NCBI GenBank assembly: GCA_049999805.1
Contig: JBNGIO010005421.1
Span: forward strand, 1 to 41,318
From: Folioceros fuciformis
Taxonomy: Eukaryota > Anthocerotophyta > Anthocerotopsida > Anthocerotales
Reading direction: 5' to 3'
DNA: 41,318 nt
Both the position numbers and the translations under genes were made by a program. A model generated the notes under the pieces. The model searched no databases and was not told where the DNA came from. It saw nothing but the letters and a program-made list of their open reading frames with translations. The number at the start of each line of letters is the position of its first letter. Positions within the stretch are counted from its first letter, which is position 1. Positions 1 through 9,258 of this stretch are shown in pieces.

Positions 1-345
1 CATTGACTCAGACGCCGACTTCCGATTAAAGGTGAGACCGCCGGAGGAAGAAAGGATAACTCAGGTGGGAGCGTGAGAGCGTCCAATTCAAAAGCAAGCG
101 TAGGACCTCTGAACCACATTCCTCTGAATATGAATCAAGGAGGCAGTCATAATTACAACATTCCGAATGCCTACAACTTTGAAGAGAGATTGAGACTGAA
201 GAAGTTAGAAGACTGACTGCTAACCCCGATCTAACAACGGCTGTATGTCTCCACAGCCATATCTCCGTAGCCAAAGCGGCGAAAACCAGCAGGCACTGTA
301 GCAAGAGGGCAGGCAGCGAAGCAAAAGAGAAGGAAGGGCAGAGCA

Positions 346-1570
346 GTGCAGCAGGTGGAGCCAAAGCCCACTCAGGCAGTAGAAACAAATACAAAGAGGT
401 TTGAGAGGCTAGCGCAGGATGAAGACTACTTGAATGGGATAAGGAAGAAGGCCCACGCCAAGAGGATTCGGTCCACAACGTTTGATCTGCATGTAGATGT
501 TTTGCATCCTGTGTCTTTCATCACCTCTAACGCTCAGATAAGGCAAGTAGACGAAGCTTAGATGAAGAGCTTAGTAAAGCAGATGTAGGCTGGCTTTGTT
601 AAGGAAGGGATCTTGCCCCTCCTTTGTATGATTGATCCGAAGCAAGCAGTGAGCAAGGAAGAGGTTTCCTTGGACACGATAACGGCGCAGCAATACCATA
701 TGGGAGTCTTAGGGGGCACCCACTGCTTTGCAGCCATGCAAAAACTCCACCAAATGTCCCCGTGGAAGATAAGTATGAATGGATGGAAGGGCACGTGTAT
801 GCTGGGTTGACAGAGGAAGAGATGAGGGTTCTCGCTGTCGACCACAATGTCGATGCATACAAGTGGAAGAGGATGGGGTTCATTGAGCAGGTGCGATACA
901 TCCATGATGAGCTAGATATTTTTTTCCGGAATCATTCAGTGGAAGAGAAGCTGCCAGTGAAGTGGAAGTTCAACCTGTACAGGTTGCTAGGTATGACTAA
1001 CGAAGGTGGAGATCCTCACGACACAGACTAGGTGCAGAAAATGGTGGATAGGCAAACCTTGCCATATCGAGTAGCCAGATGCTCTTGGGTTCTTTGGGAC
1101 AATGTGGACATGATATTCATAATGAGGGAATAGGGTGAGCTACCAGAGCAGAAAAGCATGGTAACAGCAAAGACCACAAAGAGGGCAAAGGCAAAACGGA
1201 AGATAGAAGATTTTGCATTACAAAGTTATGTTACCCAAGTGACAGAAGATAGTAGCAGGAGGCTAGGAGCGATGCAGGGCAGGCCATGGAGAGCCTTTCA
1301 AGGTGTCCCAACAGGTGTGAAGGGAGAGGAGATGTTGATAGCAGTGACGCAGAAGGTGATTCAGGGCAAGCTTCAACTAAGAGACATGGACACTGAAGTC
1401 AGGAAGAAGAAGAAGATTCATCTGATACAACATGCCTTCCGAATGGCCATGAAGTGTGACACCTTTGAAGAAGCAGAAGAGATCTACCCCAAGCATACTC
1501 CTGGCCATCTTCTGAAATTCCAGATAGCCTTCGCCAAAGTGGTAAGTTTTTTGCTGTTGTTTTCCTTCCC
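346..1570 (+). pseudogene. Broken gene of a ParB-like repeat family
   Basis: Several plus-strand pieces read as one protein interrupted by stops and at least one frameshift (pieces at 346-561, 613-760, 762-1031 and 1158-1570). The second piece contains GVLGGTHCFAAMQKLH and the third GLTEEEMRVLAVDHNVDA. This order, a G-G-T/N-H-x6-LH motif followed by a 'GLTxEE...DHN' stretch and a basic helix, resembles the ParB/sulfiredoxin-like N-terminal fold found in some repetitive eukaryotic genes; that family assignment is from memory and tentative. The C-terminal piece is Lys/Arg-rich and ends with EEAEEIYPKHTPGHLLKF. The distance to the adjoining retroelement LTR (from 1581) is only a few bases, so its 3' end was probably cut by that insertion. 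No function is claimed. Confidence 0.4.
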
Positions 1571-1580
1571 CCTAATGTAG

Positions 1581-2005
1581 TGCATTGGACTAGAGTGCAC
1601 CGATCTACCGGCGCACTCTGGTCCTGCATGGGCAGCAGTGAGCCGGTAGACCGGCGCACTGAAGCCCGAGACTACAGCAGTGCACTAGTCTACTAGCGCA
1701 ATTGGGGCCGAACCGGCACTAGTGTGCCTCAAGGCGTAGCCCAAGCACCCAGTGCTCTCAAGGCCTTAAAGAGATACTGAACTCAACTCAAGAGTACAGA
1801 ACTGTCCTTAGCCCTTGGCTAGGTCCCCTTTTATACACAAGCTCTAGTCACTAACTTAGCAATTACTTACTTAAGCCTTAAGCTATTATTCACTACTACA
1901 CACTTTCCTAGGGCTGCTTGCTTTTCATGCTTTTAGTAACCTGCTCTGCTAAGCATGCCTCTGCATGGAGCTTACTTGCTTGGCACTCAAATCAGCGTTG
2001 TTACT
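1581..2005 (-). repeat. 3' LTR of the Ty3/gypsy element
   Basis: In minus orientation the repeat starts right after the G-rich tract with TAACAACGCTG (a slightly decayed TGTAACA start) and runs to CCAATGCA. A TATA box (TGTATAAAAGGGG, minus strand, near 1829-1841) lies inside it, as expected for an LTR promoter. The second LTR is absent, so the borders rest on sequence pattern only. Confidence 0.6.
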
Positions 2006-2016
2006 TTCTCCCCCAC
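2006..2016 (-). promoter_or_regulatory. Polypurine tract of the Ty3 element
   Basis: The minus strand reads AGTGGGGGAGA immediately before the LTR start. A purine run abutting the 3' LTR primes plus-strand DNA synthesis in LTR retrotransposons. Confidence 0.6.
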
Positions 2017-2065
2017 TAGGAAAGAATCGCTGCCCTTAGTGATAACCAGTGTAACGAGCAATCAT

Positions 2066-2911
2066 CTAGGAGCCTCTCTGGATATCCTCTAATGTTACCC
2101 AAACTAGTGTTGAGATCCCATGCAACTTTACCATGTATTGTGGTAGAGTTCCACGTCTCGTAGCCACGCTACCTTCTGCAAGGAATTCCTCAATCTCCCG
2201 CAGTCCTTGATCATTCTGCACCAGGATACTGTACTTCTTCCTGTCTATGTCCTCTTTCCCTTTACCTAGTACAAATGGTTTCAACATAGATACATAAAAC
2301 ACATTGTGTGCAAAAATCCAGTCAGGCAAGTCTAACTTGTAAGCCACTTCTCCAATGCGCTTCAAGACAACATATGGACCTCCATACTTTGGTCTCAACT
2401 TCAAAGACAATCCTTGGGGTAGTGTGAAATGCTTCAGTTTCACCCGAACCTTATCCCCAACATTGAAGACAATTTCTCTCCTGTGCTTATTAGCATATCT
2501 CTTTTGACGTGCTTGAGCCTTGGCTAATATCTTTTGGGCAACCTCATGCCTAGCCTTCAACTGCTCAACAAATTGGCATGGATCTCTGGTGGTAGTGTCG
2601 AAAACTTCAACATTTAACATGGATGTCACATTCAAAGCTGAATTTCCACTCATCTCAAAGGGACTACATCCCATGGAGCTATGTACTGTATTATTGTAAC
2701 AAAACTCCGCATCATCAAGATGATTAGCTCTATCTCTCTGATCAATCTGCACATATTGCCTCAAATATTCTTCTTGGATTCGGTTGACTCACTTAGTTAA
2801 CCCATCAGTATCTGGATGGTTTACAGTACTTATGCATAGTTGCACATTCAAACTCTTCATCAATTGCTACTAGAACTCTTTTGTGAATCTTGGATCTCTA
2901 TCACTCAATCA
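2066..2911 (-). pseudogene. Ty3/gypsy integrase C-terminus plus chromodomain
   Basis: The open part (2764-2066, 232 codons) begins in the integrase core ([17 protein letters not shown]), continues through the GPY/F-type module ([49 protein letters not shown]) and ends with a chromodomain-like tail ([20 protein letters not shown], then VWVTLEDI). Upstream on the same strand, interrupted by stops, SDRDPRFT and STVNHPDTDGLTK match the catalytic-core motifs 'SDRDxxFTS' and 'HPQTDGQTE'. The chromodomain lacks some expected aromatic residues. The internal stops near 2784 and 2870 make it non-functional. Confidence 0.8.
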
Positions 2912-3184
2912 TTGGCTACTTACTCTAGTATATTAGGATATATTAGGATATATTAGGATATATTAGGATATTGCACTCTCGCATTTAGGGCTTACCTTCT
3001 CAATAGTTGTCTAGTAAAGGCTATATCTATAGCAGGTGCTGTGCACCATATTGCTTTGTATTGTTGAGTCCATATAAGCAAGTGGTGCTATTACGTATGC
3101 CATCCATAGCCTCTGCTTGTGTCTACTAACTGTGTTCATCTTATGTGTTGCCCAAGCTCTGTTGTGTCTAAGCTGTTTCTTTCA
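2912..3184 (+). repeat. 5' LTR of the copia element
   Basis: The end (AGCTGTTTCTTTCA) is shared exactly with the 3' LTR, and both contain the TATTAGGATA repeats, GGGCTTACCTTCTC and TGTTGAGTCC. The start cannot be fixed: the first 10-20 bases of the 3' LTR (TGTTAGAGATTC) have no clear match here, so this copy looks 5'-truncated. Many differences and indels between the LTRs indicate an old insertion. Confidence 0.7.
2930..2973 (+). repeat. TATTAGGATA tandem repeat in the LTR
   Basis: The 10-base unit is present about four times in a row. The 3' LTR carries a shorter, more degenerate version around 5966-6005, so copy number changed after or during insertion. Confidence 0.85.
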
Positions 3185-3199
3185 TGGTATCAGAGCAGG
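3185..3199 (+). promoter_or_regulatory. Primer binding site (initiator tRNA-Met)
   Basis: TGGTATCAGAGCAGG follows the LTR end directly. TGGTATCAGAGC is the usual plant copia primer site, complementary to the 3' end of initiator tRNA-Met. Confidence 0.9.
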
Positions 3200-3293
3200 A
3201 GCACTAATCGCGAGACTTGATAAGAGAGGACGGAGTTGTGATGGCGATGGGCTCAGTAACCACTGCGGCCTTGAGGACGCGGGTGTTTGATCC

Positions 3294-4420
3294 ATGAAGG
3301 TTCTACTGATGGCAGAGAACACATATGGCATTGCCGATGGCAAAGAGCCGAAACCCGAAGATGAGGGGAAAAAGAGCAGAGAGAATGGATGCAGATAGAC
3401 CACAAGGGTACTGCTCTCCTATATATGAATCTCTCTACGGCAGTCCAGCTGAAGGTCGGAGAACCAGACAAGGGCACGGAGTACATTTGGGATCTTCTTG
3501 ATAAGAAATATGGCCAAAAGGGAGTAGGTCAAGTATTTCACTTGTTTTGTCGTGTGAGAACATTAAAGTATTCAAACGGAGACGATTTGCGAAAGCACAA
3601 CGACACCTTTCATGAACTGTTTACAACGCTAGCATCAGCTAACGAGCGCTTTGCTATCCAAGAGGACATGCAGAAGATGTTTCTACATCGTTCTATGCCC
3701 GAAGCTTGGTCAGGGTTCATAGATTTTCTAATAGCCCAAGATACTCTCATATGGGAGGAGGTTACCTTTAAGATGTTGGCGAAGGAGACTTGCCAATCAG
3801 ACGCAATGGCGGGATCTTCAACTAGTTCGGAGCATGCGGTGTTCATCAAGGGGAAGGGACGGACCAAATGGAACAAGGACAAGCAAGGGGAGTCCTCGCA
3901 GGGACAGAAGGACAAGAGAATAGTGAAGATGGAACAATGCCGGAAATGCTTCAAGTATGGTCATTATGAGAAGGATTGCAAGGATTGGAAGACCGCACAT
4001 CTCATGGAGGGTGAGAGTAAAGGTGAGGTTGCGGAGGCAACGCTCATAGAAGAAGTATCGCACGCGTGCGACAGTACACAAACGAAACGATACCTAACGA
4101 TAGATTCTGCATGTATATCCTTTATGGTAAAGGATAAGAAGCTGCTTCAAGACTATAGGAGGGAGAAGATAGTGGTGCGCCTGAGGAATGATAGCGAGAT
4201 AGGCGTGGAGGGTGTGGGGGAGTATAGGCTCAGATTGCTCAACGACGAGGTCAAGGCAATGGAAGGAGCGCTGTCTGTACCGCATCTATGTAGAAATCTC
4301 ATGTCCGTGGCATCATTGACCGATGCAAGTCTGCAGGTCCTTTTTACAAAGAAGGAAGTTTTGTTTCTGAAGAATGGACAAATGCACATGCGATGTGGTG
4401 GCAAAAGGCCACCAGTATAA
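3294..4420 (+). pseudogene. Copia gag and protease region
   Basis: The frame starts at an ATG at 3294 (gag-like ENTYGIADGKEPKP), needs one frameshift near 3385 and then stays open from 3389 to 4420. A CCHC zinc knuckle (CRKCFKYGHYEKDC) marks the nucleocapsid. The protease follows: YLTIDSACISFMV corresponds to the family's 'DSG(A/C)xxH' active-site loop but has DSAC in place of DSGC and no His, so the protease is probably dead. The stop at 4420 separates it from the integrase. Confidence 0.8.
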
Positions 4421-4484
4421 GGAACTTATACTAGATGGAGGTTCCTAACGACCAAGAGGTTTTGACAATGTCGGAGAATGGTGG

Positions 4485-5496
4485 AAATGCCTTACTGTGG
4501 CATAAACGGTTTGGGCATATCAACTTGAAGTTTCTCCTGGAGATGGAGCAGAAGAAGCTTGTGACAGAAATGGAGCTCTAGAAGGTAGAACTTGGTTTTT
4601 GTGACGCTTGCATGAAAGGCAAGCACCCCCGAAGATCTTATGTTTCAATCACGTAAAGAGCAAAAGAAGTCTTGGAAATTGTCCACTTTGATCTTTGTGG
4701 ACCAATGCAAGTGGAAGCAAGGAGGATATAGGCGAAATACTATATTTCGTTTATTGATGACAGGAGAACAGCGGTGTACTTCCTGCGGAAGAAGAGTGAC
4801 GCTCTCCAAGCATTTCAGATGTTCAGGGCGACTGTGGAGAAACAAATTGAAAAGAAGTTGAAGAAACGTCGAACTAATAGGGGAGGAGAGTATTTGAGTA
4901 AACTCTTCAAGGATGAATGCACAGCGGCCAAAATTGAGAGGCAGTTGACGACAAGGTACACATCGCAATAGGCAGGGATTACCGAGCAGAAGAATTGTAC
5001 CATCTGCAATGGCGCTAGGAGTATGCTAGTGGAAAGCAGGCTGCCAAAATATTTTTGGGTAGATATAGTGGCAGCGGCAGTACAGGTACAGAATATGTTA
5101 ATTACCATGGCGCTAGGTGGCTCCACGACTCCCCATGAAGCTTGGTTTGGTGAGAAACCAAATGTTTCACACTTGAGAGTGTTTGGCTATGTAGCATATA
5201 TGCATGTTCCTAAGCAACTGCGGAAGAAGTTGGATGACAGAAGCATCAAGTGCAGCTTCATGGGTTATGCGAATGAGCGAAAGGCTTACAAATTGTGGGA
5301 TCCCGTCAGCAAGCAGATGTATGAAAGTTCTGATGTCGTGTTCGCTGAGAGCAACTTCGGAAGTCATGCGGAGAGCACGACTATTTACACGGATCTCGAC
5401 TCTGAGTTTATCCAGGACACCTTCCTTGTTCTAGATCCACCAACGATAGCAGTAGAGGATCACCACACACTGAAGGGTGATGTAAGGACATCCTAG
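4485..5496 (+). pseudogene. Copia GAG-pre-integrase and integrase, broken
   Basis: LLWHKRFGHIN (4491 onward) and CDACMKGKHPR give the HHCC zinc-binding module, then FDLCGPMQVE and FIDDRRTAVYFL the integrase core start. RTNRGGEYLSKLF is the conserved second part, with RTNRGGEY in place of 'RSDNGGEY', so the second catalytic Asp is lost. The C-terminal part (PHEAWFGEKPNVSHLRVFGY, then CSFMGYANERKAYKLWDP) is open from 5023 to 5496. At least four stops interrupt the frame upstream. Confidence 0.85.
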
Positions 5497-5892
5497 CAGG
5501 TGAGGTCGTACCACCTATTGTTCCCATAAGAATTCTTGAAGAAGGAAACCTAGAAGGAGCACAACAACAGCAGCTAGTTAAGGAGTTAGTTCCAGATGGT
5601 CGACAAGGGTCCGACTGCCTTCGTGGAAGGCCCTTCAGAATGCCCAGCTCAACATGGTGAGCAGACGAGAATGGTGTCTTCTTCTTGAAGATGATATCCC
5701 GCTCACAATTGAGGAAGCACGAAACGGACTTGAAGATCTCATACCTCCGTATCGAGGAGATAGTGGCGGATACCTTTAGCAAGGCGCTCAGCGTATCTTC
5801 ACCAAGGCGCTCAGCGTATCTTCACCAAGGCGCTCACCGTATCTTCACCAAGGCGCTCAGCGATGCAAAGTTTGCACGTTGTTTTCGCTAGG
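5497..5892 (+). pseudogene. Copia hinge, RT deletion and RNase H tail
   Basis: One frame after the integrase reads VVPPIVPIRILEEGNLEG, a typical linker before reverse transcriptase. It then jumps to a short frame with LRKHETDLKISYL...EEIVADTFSKAL, the very end of RNase H ('KHIDIKYH...ADIFTKAL' in the family). The intervening RT and most of RNase H are missing. The final FTKALSDAKFARC is preceded by tandem copies of its own coding sequence. Confidence 0.7.
5780..5861 (+). repeat. 23-bp tandem repeat in the RNase H tail
   Basis: The unit starting CAAGGCGCTCAGCGTATCTT is present three times in full (5780-5802, 5803-5825, 5826-5848) and once in part. Because 23 is not a multiple of three the frame rotates from copy to copy. 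It duplicates the codons for the conserved TKALS end. Confidence 0.9.
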
Positions 5893-5920
5893 ATCTTGCG
5901 TCGGTAAGTAGCTTTAACTT

Positions 5921-5930
5921 AAAGGGGGAG
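5921..5930 (+). promoter_or_regulatory. Polypurine tract of the copia element
   Basis: AAAGGGGGAG abuts the TGTTAG start of the 3' LTR, the expected place and composition for the plus-strand primer. Confidence 0.85.
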
Positions 5931-6184
5931 TGTTAGAGATTCAAGCATCTGCTAATTATTCTATTATATTAAGATATATTAGTATATATTAGGATATATT
6001 AGGATATTGCACGCGTCTAGGGCTTACCTTCTCGATAGTTGTCCGGTAAAGGCTCGGTAAAGGTGATATATATGTAGCACCCTGCGCACCATGTTGATTC
6101 GTACTGTTGAGTCCGTCTAAGCCAGTGGTGTGCTATTGCGTGTGCTTGCCCAGGCTGTGTTGTGTCTGTGAGCTGTTTCTTTCA
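5931..6184 (+). repeat. 3' LTR of the copia element
   Basis: The 254-base repeat runs from TGTTAGAGATTC to GTTTCTTTCA (TG...CA ends). It shares its second half with the 5' LTR but with many substitutions and indels. Confidence 0.85.
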
Positions 6185-7026
6185 ATTTCCTGAAGTTTTC
6201 TGGAGTTGACGCTGCCTGCGGAGCTGCTTTACGCTGNNNNNNNNNNTGCAAGGCGTTCATGCTCAGAATGTGAGGAAATTCGGTGTTGATGGAAGCAGAT
6301 ACATGCGGTTTGAGAACTGTAAAGTTTGGTTCCGGGTGCTTAATGTCAGCAGAGCAATTTTCACTTCGGTTTCGGTAGCGCGAGAGCACCCTGCTGTGTT
6401 GGATTGTCGTTTGCTTGGCAGTGCGTCTGTTTTTTCCCCTGGCAGATGGTGGCTGGGACGTCATGTAAGATCATTTCACTGGTGTCGTGTACTATCGGTG
6501 TCCCAGATCAATGTGATCCGACTCTGTGCTGTCAACTTGTGCTGAAGTGCTCTGTTGATGTCCATTCTTCGCGTCCTTAGCCCGTGGCCTGTGACGTGAG
6601 TTCCATGCACCTCTCGGAATTTGATTCCTCGTTGCAGATAGCTGGCAGTGCACTTCCTTGTCCTGTTGCTAGTGCACATTTCCCCTGGAACTATGCAAGT
6701 CTCTGGTCTAGGTTTTATGGCGTTGTTACCCTAATGCTTGAGCTGATGCTTTCTCCTGCAACGGTCAATACTTCTTCATGTAGCTGCACACGCATGTTTG
6801 GCAGGCCTTTGCCTTTTATCCTGTTCCTGAGTAGCAAAAGTTTCCTTCCCAACTCATGCCTGAACTCTTTTTGAAGCAGAGGCTTTGGTTGATGGTTGTG
6901 AACCCCTGAGCCTAGAGAGGTCATTATGTCTGGTGCAGGCAACGGTGTTTTACTCTGTTGGCATCAGCGTTGATCGGGTTCCGCTCTCGTGACTTCAGAT
7001 TGTATGGAATTCTTCCTTCCGAGGCT
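6185..7026. other. No gene seen; leader of the GT43 gene and an assembly gap
   Basis: A run of ten Ns at 6237-6246 marks a scaffold join. The flanks of this gap do not repeat each other. The rest has only short frames without family resemblance. Part of it probably is the promoter and 5' untranslated region of the GT43 gene; the start of transcription cannot be placed. The minus-strand Ty3 element does not resume here. Confidence 0.5.
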
Positions 7027-8770
7027 ATGGCATCACTACGAAGAGCTCTCTCGAGTCAGAACATCCCGAATGGCTCCCCCTTTGCGGTTCCCTCAGGCAC
7101 AGGTTATGGATCTGCCAGTGTTTCCCCGTCGATGAGTCCAACAGGGTTGAGCTCGCCTCCTGCTGCCGTCTCACCAGCAGAAGCGTATTTTACTAAGGTT
7201 GCAGCTCTGTCGCCTTCCTTCTTCTCATGGTTGAGGACTTATTCATGGTTTAGGACTGTAAAATTAGGAGGCCCGGATAAATCCAGATTCAAGGGAAGCA
7301 GCTTCAGAAAGTCAGTGTCTCTGGTGTTTCTTTGTTTCTTTGTGGGATTGGTTTTTGGCTTGACGCCACTGAGCTGGTATCACGCGAGACGGGAGTTTTT
7401 TCTGGAATCATTCAACAACCCTGACCTGGACGGGCCTGGTGACCCACATTTCACGACGGGAGATGAAACATCAATACACAGTAAGTCATATCGAAATCCA
7501 AGTGCTTCTAAGTGGAACATATGGTCGACTATGGGGGTAAGAAAGGAGTGGACAGTCCCTCTTAAGCCACTTATCATTGTTACTCCCACATACAACAGGC
7601 CTCTTCAGGCATATTATATGACGCGCCTAGCGCACACTCTGAAGTTGGTACCTCCTCCCCTTCTATGGATTGTTGTGGAGGAATACTGTCAGTCGGCAGA
7701 TACAGCACAGCTTTTAAGAACGACAGGCTTGATGTATCGGCATATAAGCTGTAATGCTACCACAACAGATATCAAAGACCGTGGGATATCGCAGAGAAAT
7801 GCAGCCCTTGCTCATATTGAGCAACACCAGCTTGATGGTATTGTGTACTTCGCTGACGACGACAACGTTTACACCATGGAGCTTTTTGAGCAACTGAGGG
7901 AGGTCAAGTAAGCCCCTGACGTACTGCCCTTGTGGCTATACTGCCTTGAGTCTCATTTTCTGTCATTGTAGGGGTGCCGAGCTGTACTTAGGCTCAAACA
8001 ATCCTCACAGCAAAGGGAGCTTCGGATAGGATTTCCTACCGGTGAAATCCACATGATCTAGAGTTATTTTAGTTGTTGCTGGTGGCTAGGCTGAAGAGAG
8101 CTCAAGTAATAGCTGCACCTGTTGACGCCTGTTGAGTATTGCGAGCGTGTCTGTGATGATGTTCTTCTCATGATCGCTTTGCAGGAGATTTGGAACTTGG
8201 CCCGTGGCGTTCTTGGTTCCAGGCAAAGCTAAGGCTGTGTTGGAGGGGCCTGTGTGCAAGGAACACGAAGTTATTGGATGGCATACAAATGACAAGAGCA
8301 AGAGACTTCGAAGATTCCATGTTGATATGGCTGGATTTGCCTTTAATAGCACCATACTCTGGGATCCTCAAAGGTGGGGGAGATGGATACGTGATCCCAT
8401 TCGGCAGCTGGACACGGTTAAGGAGGGATTCCAGGTACTTTACGGTCAGAGCTCGCCCGAGCTCCACATTGGATTCACCTCGAAGAGCAGAGATGACACT
8501 CCGAACGTCTCCTACTCAGTTAATTTGTGGATGACGATCTTCCATCAAATGGTGAGCCCTGATTCCTCATCGTGTTGCATCTTGCAGGAGACAACCTTCA
8601 TAGAGCAACTGGTGGAAGATGAAAGCCAGATGGAGGGCCTTCCCAGCGGATGCTCCAAGGTGATGGTCTGGCATCTACATTTTGAGACTCCAGGTCTGCC
8701 ATATCCCGCAGGCTGGGTTCTGAAAGACCATTTGCCATCCGTGATCCCTGCGTATCACCCATCTGCCTGA
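7027..8770 (+). CDS. IRX9: GT43 xylan glycosyltransferase, IRX9-type
   Basis: Three exons (7027-7907, 8185-8434, 8588-8770) give 437 aa. The first ATG of the frame ([10 protein letters not shown]) is used. A Ser/Pro-rich cytosolic tail precedes one membrane anchor (about residues 95-112), then a lumenal GT43 domain: [32 protein letters not shown], and FADDDN (277-280), which is the metal/UDP-binding DxD-type motif. Further conserved parts are [36 protein letters not shown] and [11 protein letters not shown]. The family makes the xylan backbone in the Golgi. The VPPPLLW and FGTWPVA stretches and the short C-terminus fit the IRX9/IRX9-like clade better than IRX14. Here the DDD motif is intact, whereas Arabidopsis IRX9 has lost it. 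It is tail-to-tail with the potassium transporter. Confidence 0.92.
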
Positions 8771-9258
8771 CGGGCTTCAGGTTGAAGACTGTAGCTCTGA
8801 TGAGAGGGGCAAAGTCAGACTCAGTTTTGCTGGCATCGACTGGCGTATGGCTCTCAATTGCTGCCATGCTTTTGCTCGTTCTTTGTCTGTACGATTACAG
8901 CTGTGCATTTAGCACCTCCTTGAGCGAGGCTCATCAGAAACGCTGGGAGAAGAGGTCGCGCTATTTGCTTCACCGACAAGCTCCACTGGAGGAAACCTGG
9001 ACAAGTTCTCGGGGGTTGCAAGCAAAAGGCTTCACACTTGGCCATATTGATTCGTTGGCCGAGGGTGTGAGTGGGCCACCAGGTGAGTGTACAAAAATTT
9101 TGCCCATGCATGAGGTACCAAAATTTAGGGATGAGAGGGAGGTGAGAGCCTTGTAATACACCATTCGCATTTTTCCTGGACTCGTAGGACTCAGGTAGAT
9201 TAGGTGTGTAGCCAGTCAGCAATAATTATACGTACTGGCCTTCACGTGCGCAACTGTA
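8771..9258. other. Convergent 3' flanks of GT43 and KUP
   Basis: The 488 bases between the two stop codons hold only unsupported frames (for example 8782-9156 plus). They presumably contain both 3' untranslated regions. Confidence 0.5.

Larger units (their letters stand above)
1581..2911 (-). mobile_element. 3' end of a Ty3/gypsy chromovirus
   Basis: Reading on the minus strand, an integrase C-terminal part with a chromodomain-like tail is followed by a polypurine tract and a long terminal repeat. The gag, protease, reverse transcriptase and 5' LTR are not in the window: the element stops where the copia element begins at about 2912 and does not resume after 6184. This is the remnant of an older insertion that was later interrupted or rearranged. 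Confidence 0.75.
2912..6184 (+). mobile_element. Degenerate Ty1/copia retrotransposon with RT deleted
   Basis: Two diverged LTRs (about 2912-3184 and 5931-6184) bracket a primer binding site, a gag-protease frame, a broken integrase, and a short RNase H tail directly followed by the polypurine tract. Domain order gag-PR-IN-(RT-RH) identifies Ty1/copia (Pseudoviridae-type). Between the integrase end (about 5496) and the RNase H tail (about 5690) only about 200 bases remain, so nearly all of the reverse transcriptase and RNase H is missing. It can no longer move on its own. Confidence 0.85.

Noticed and set aside
26-478. Minus-strand frame of 150 codons with Leu/Ser-rich start
   Set aside because: Low-complexity composition opposite an A/G-rich stretch and overlapping the ParB-like pseudogene; no evidence for a membrane protein.
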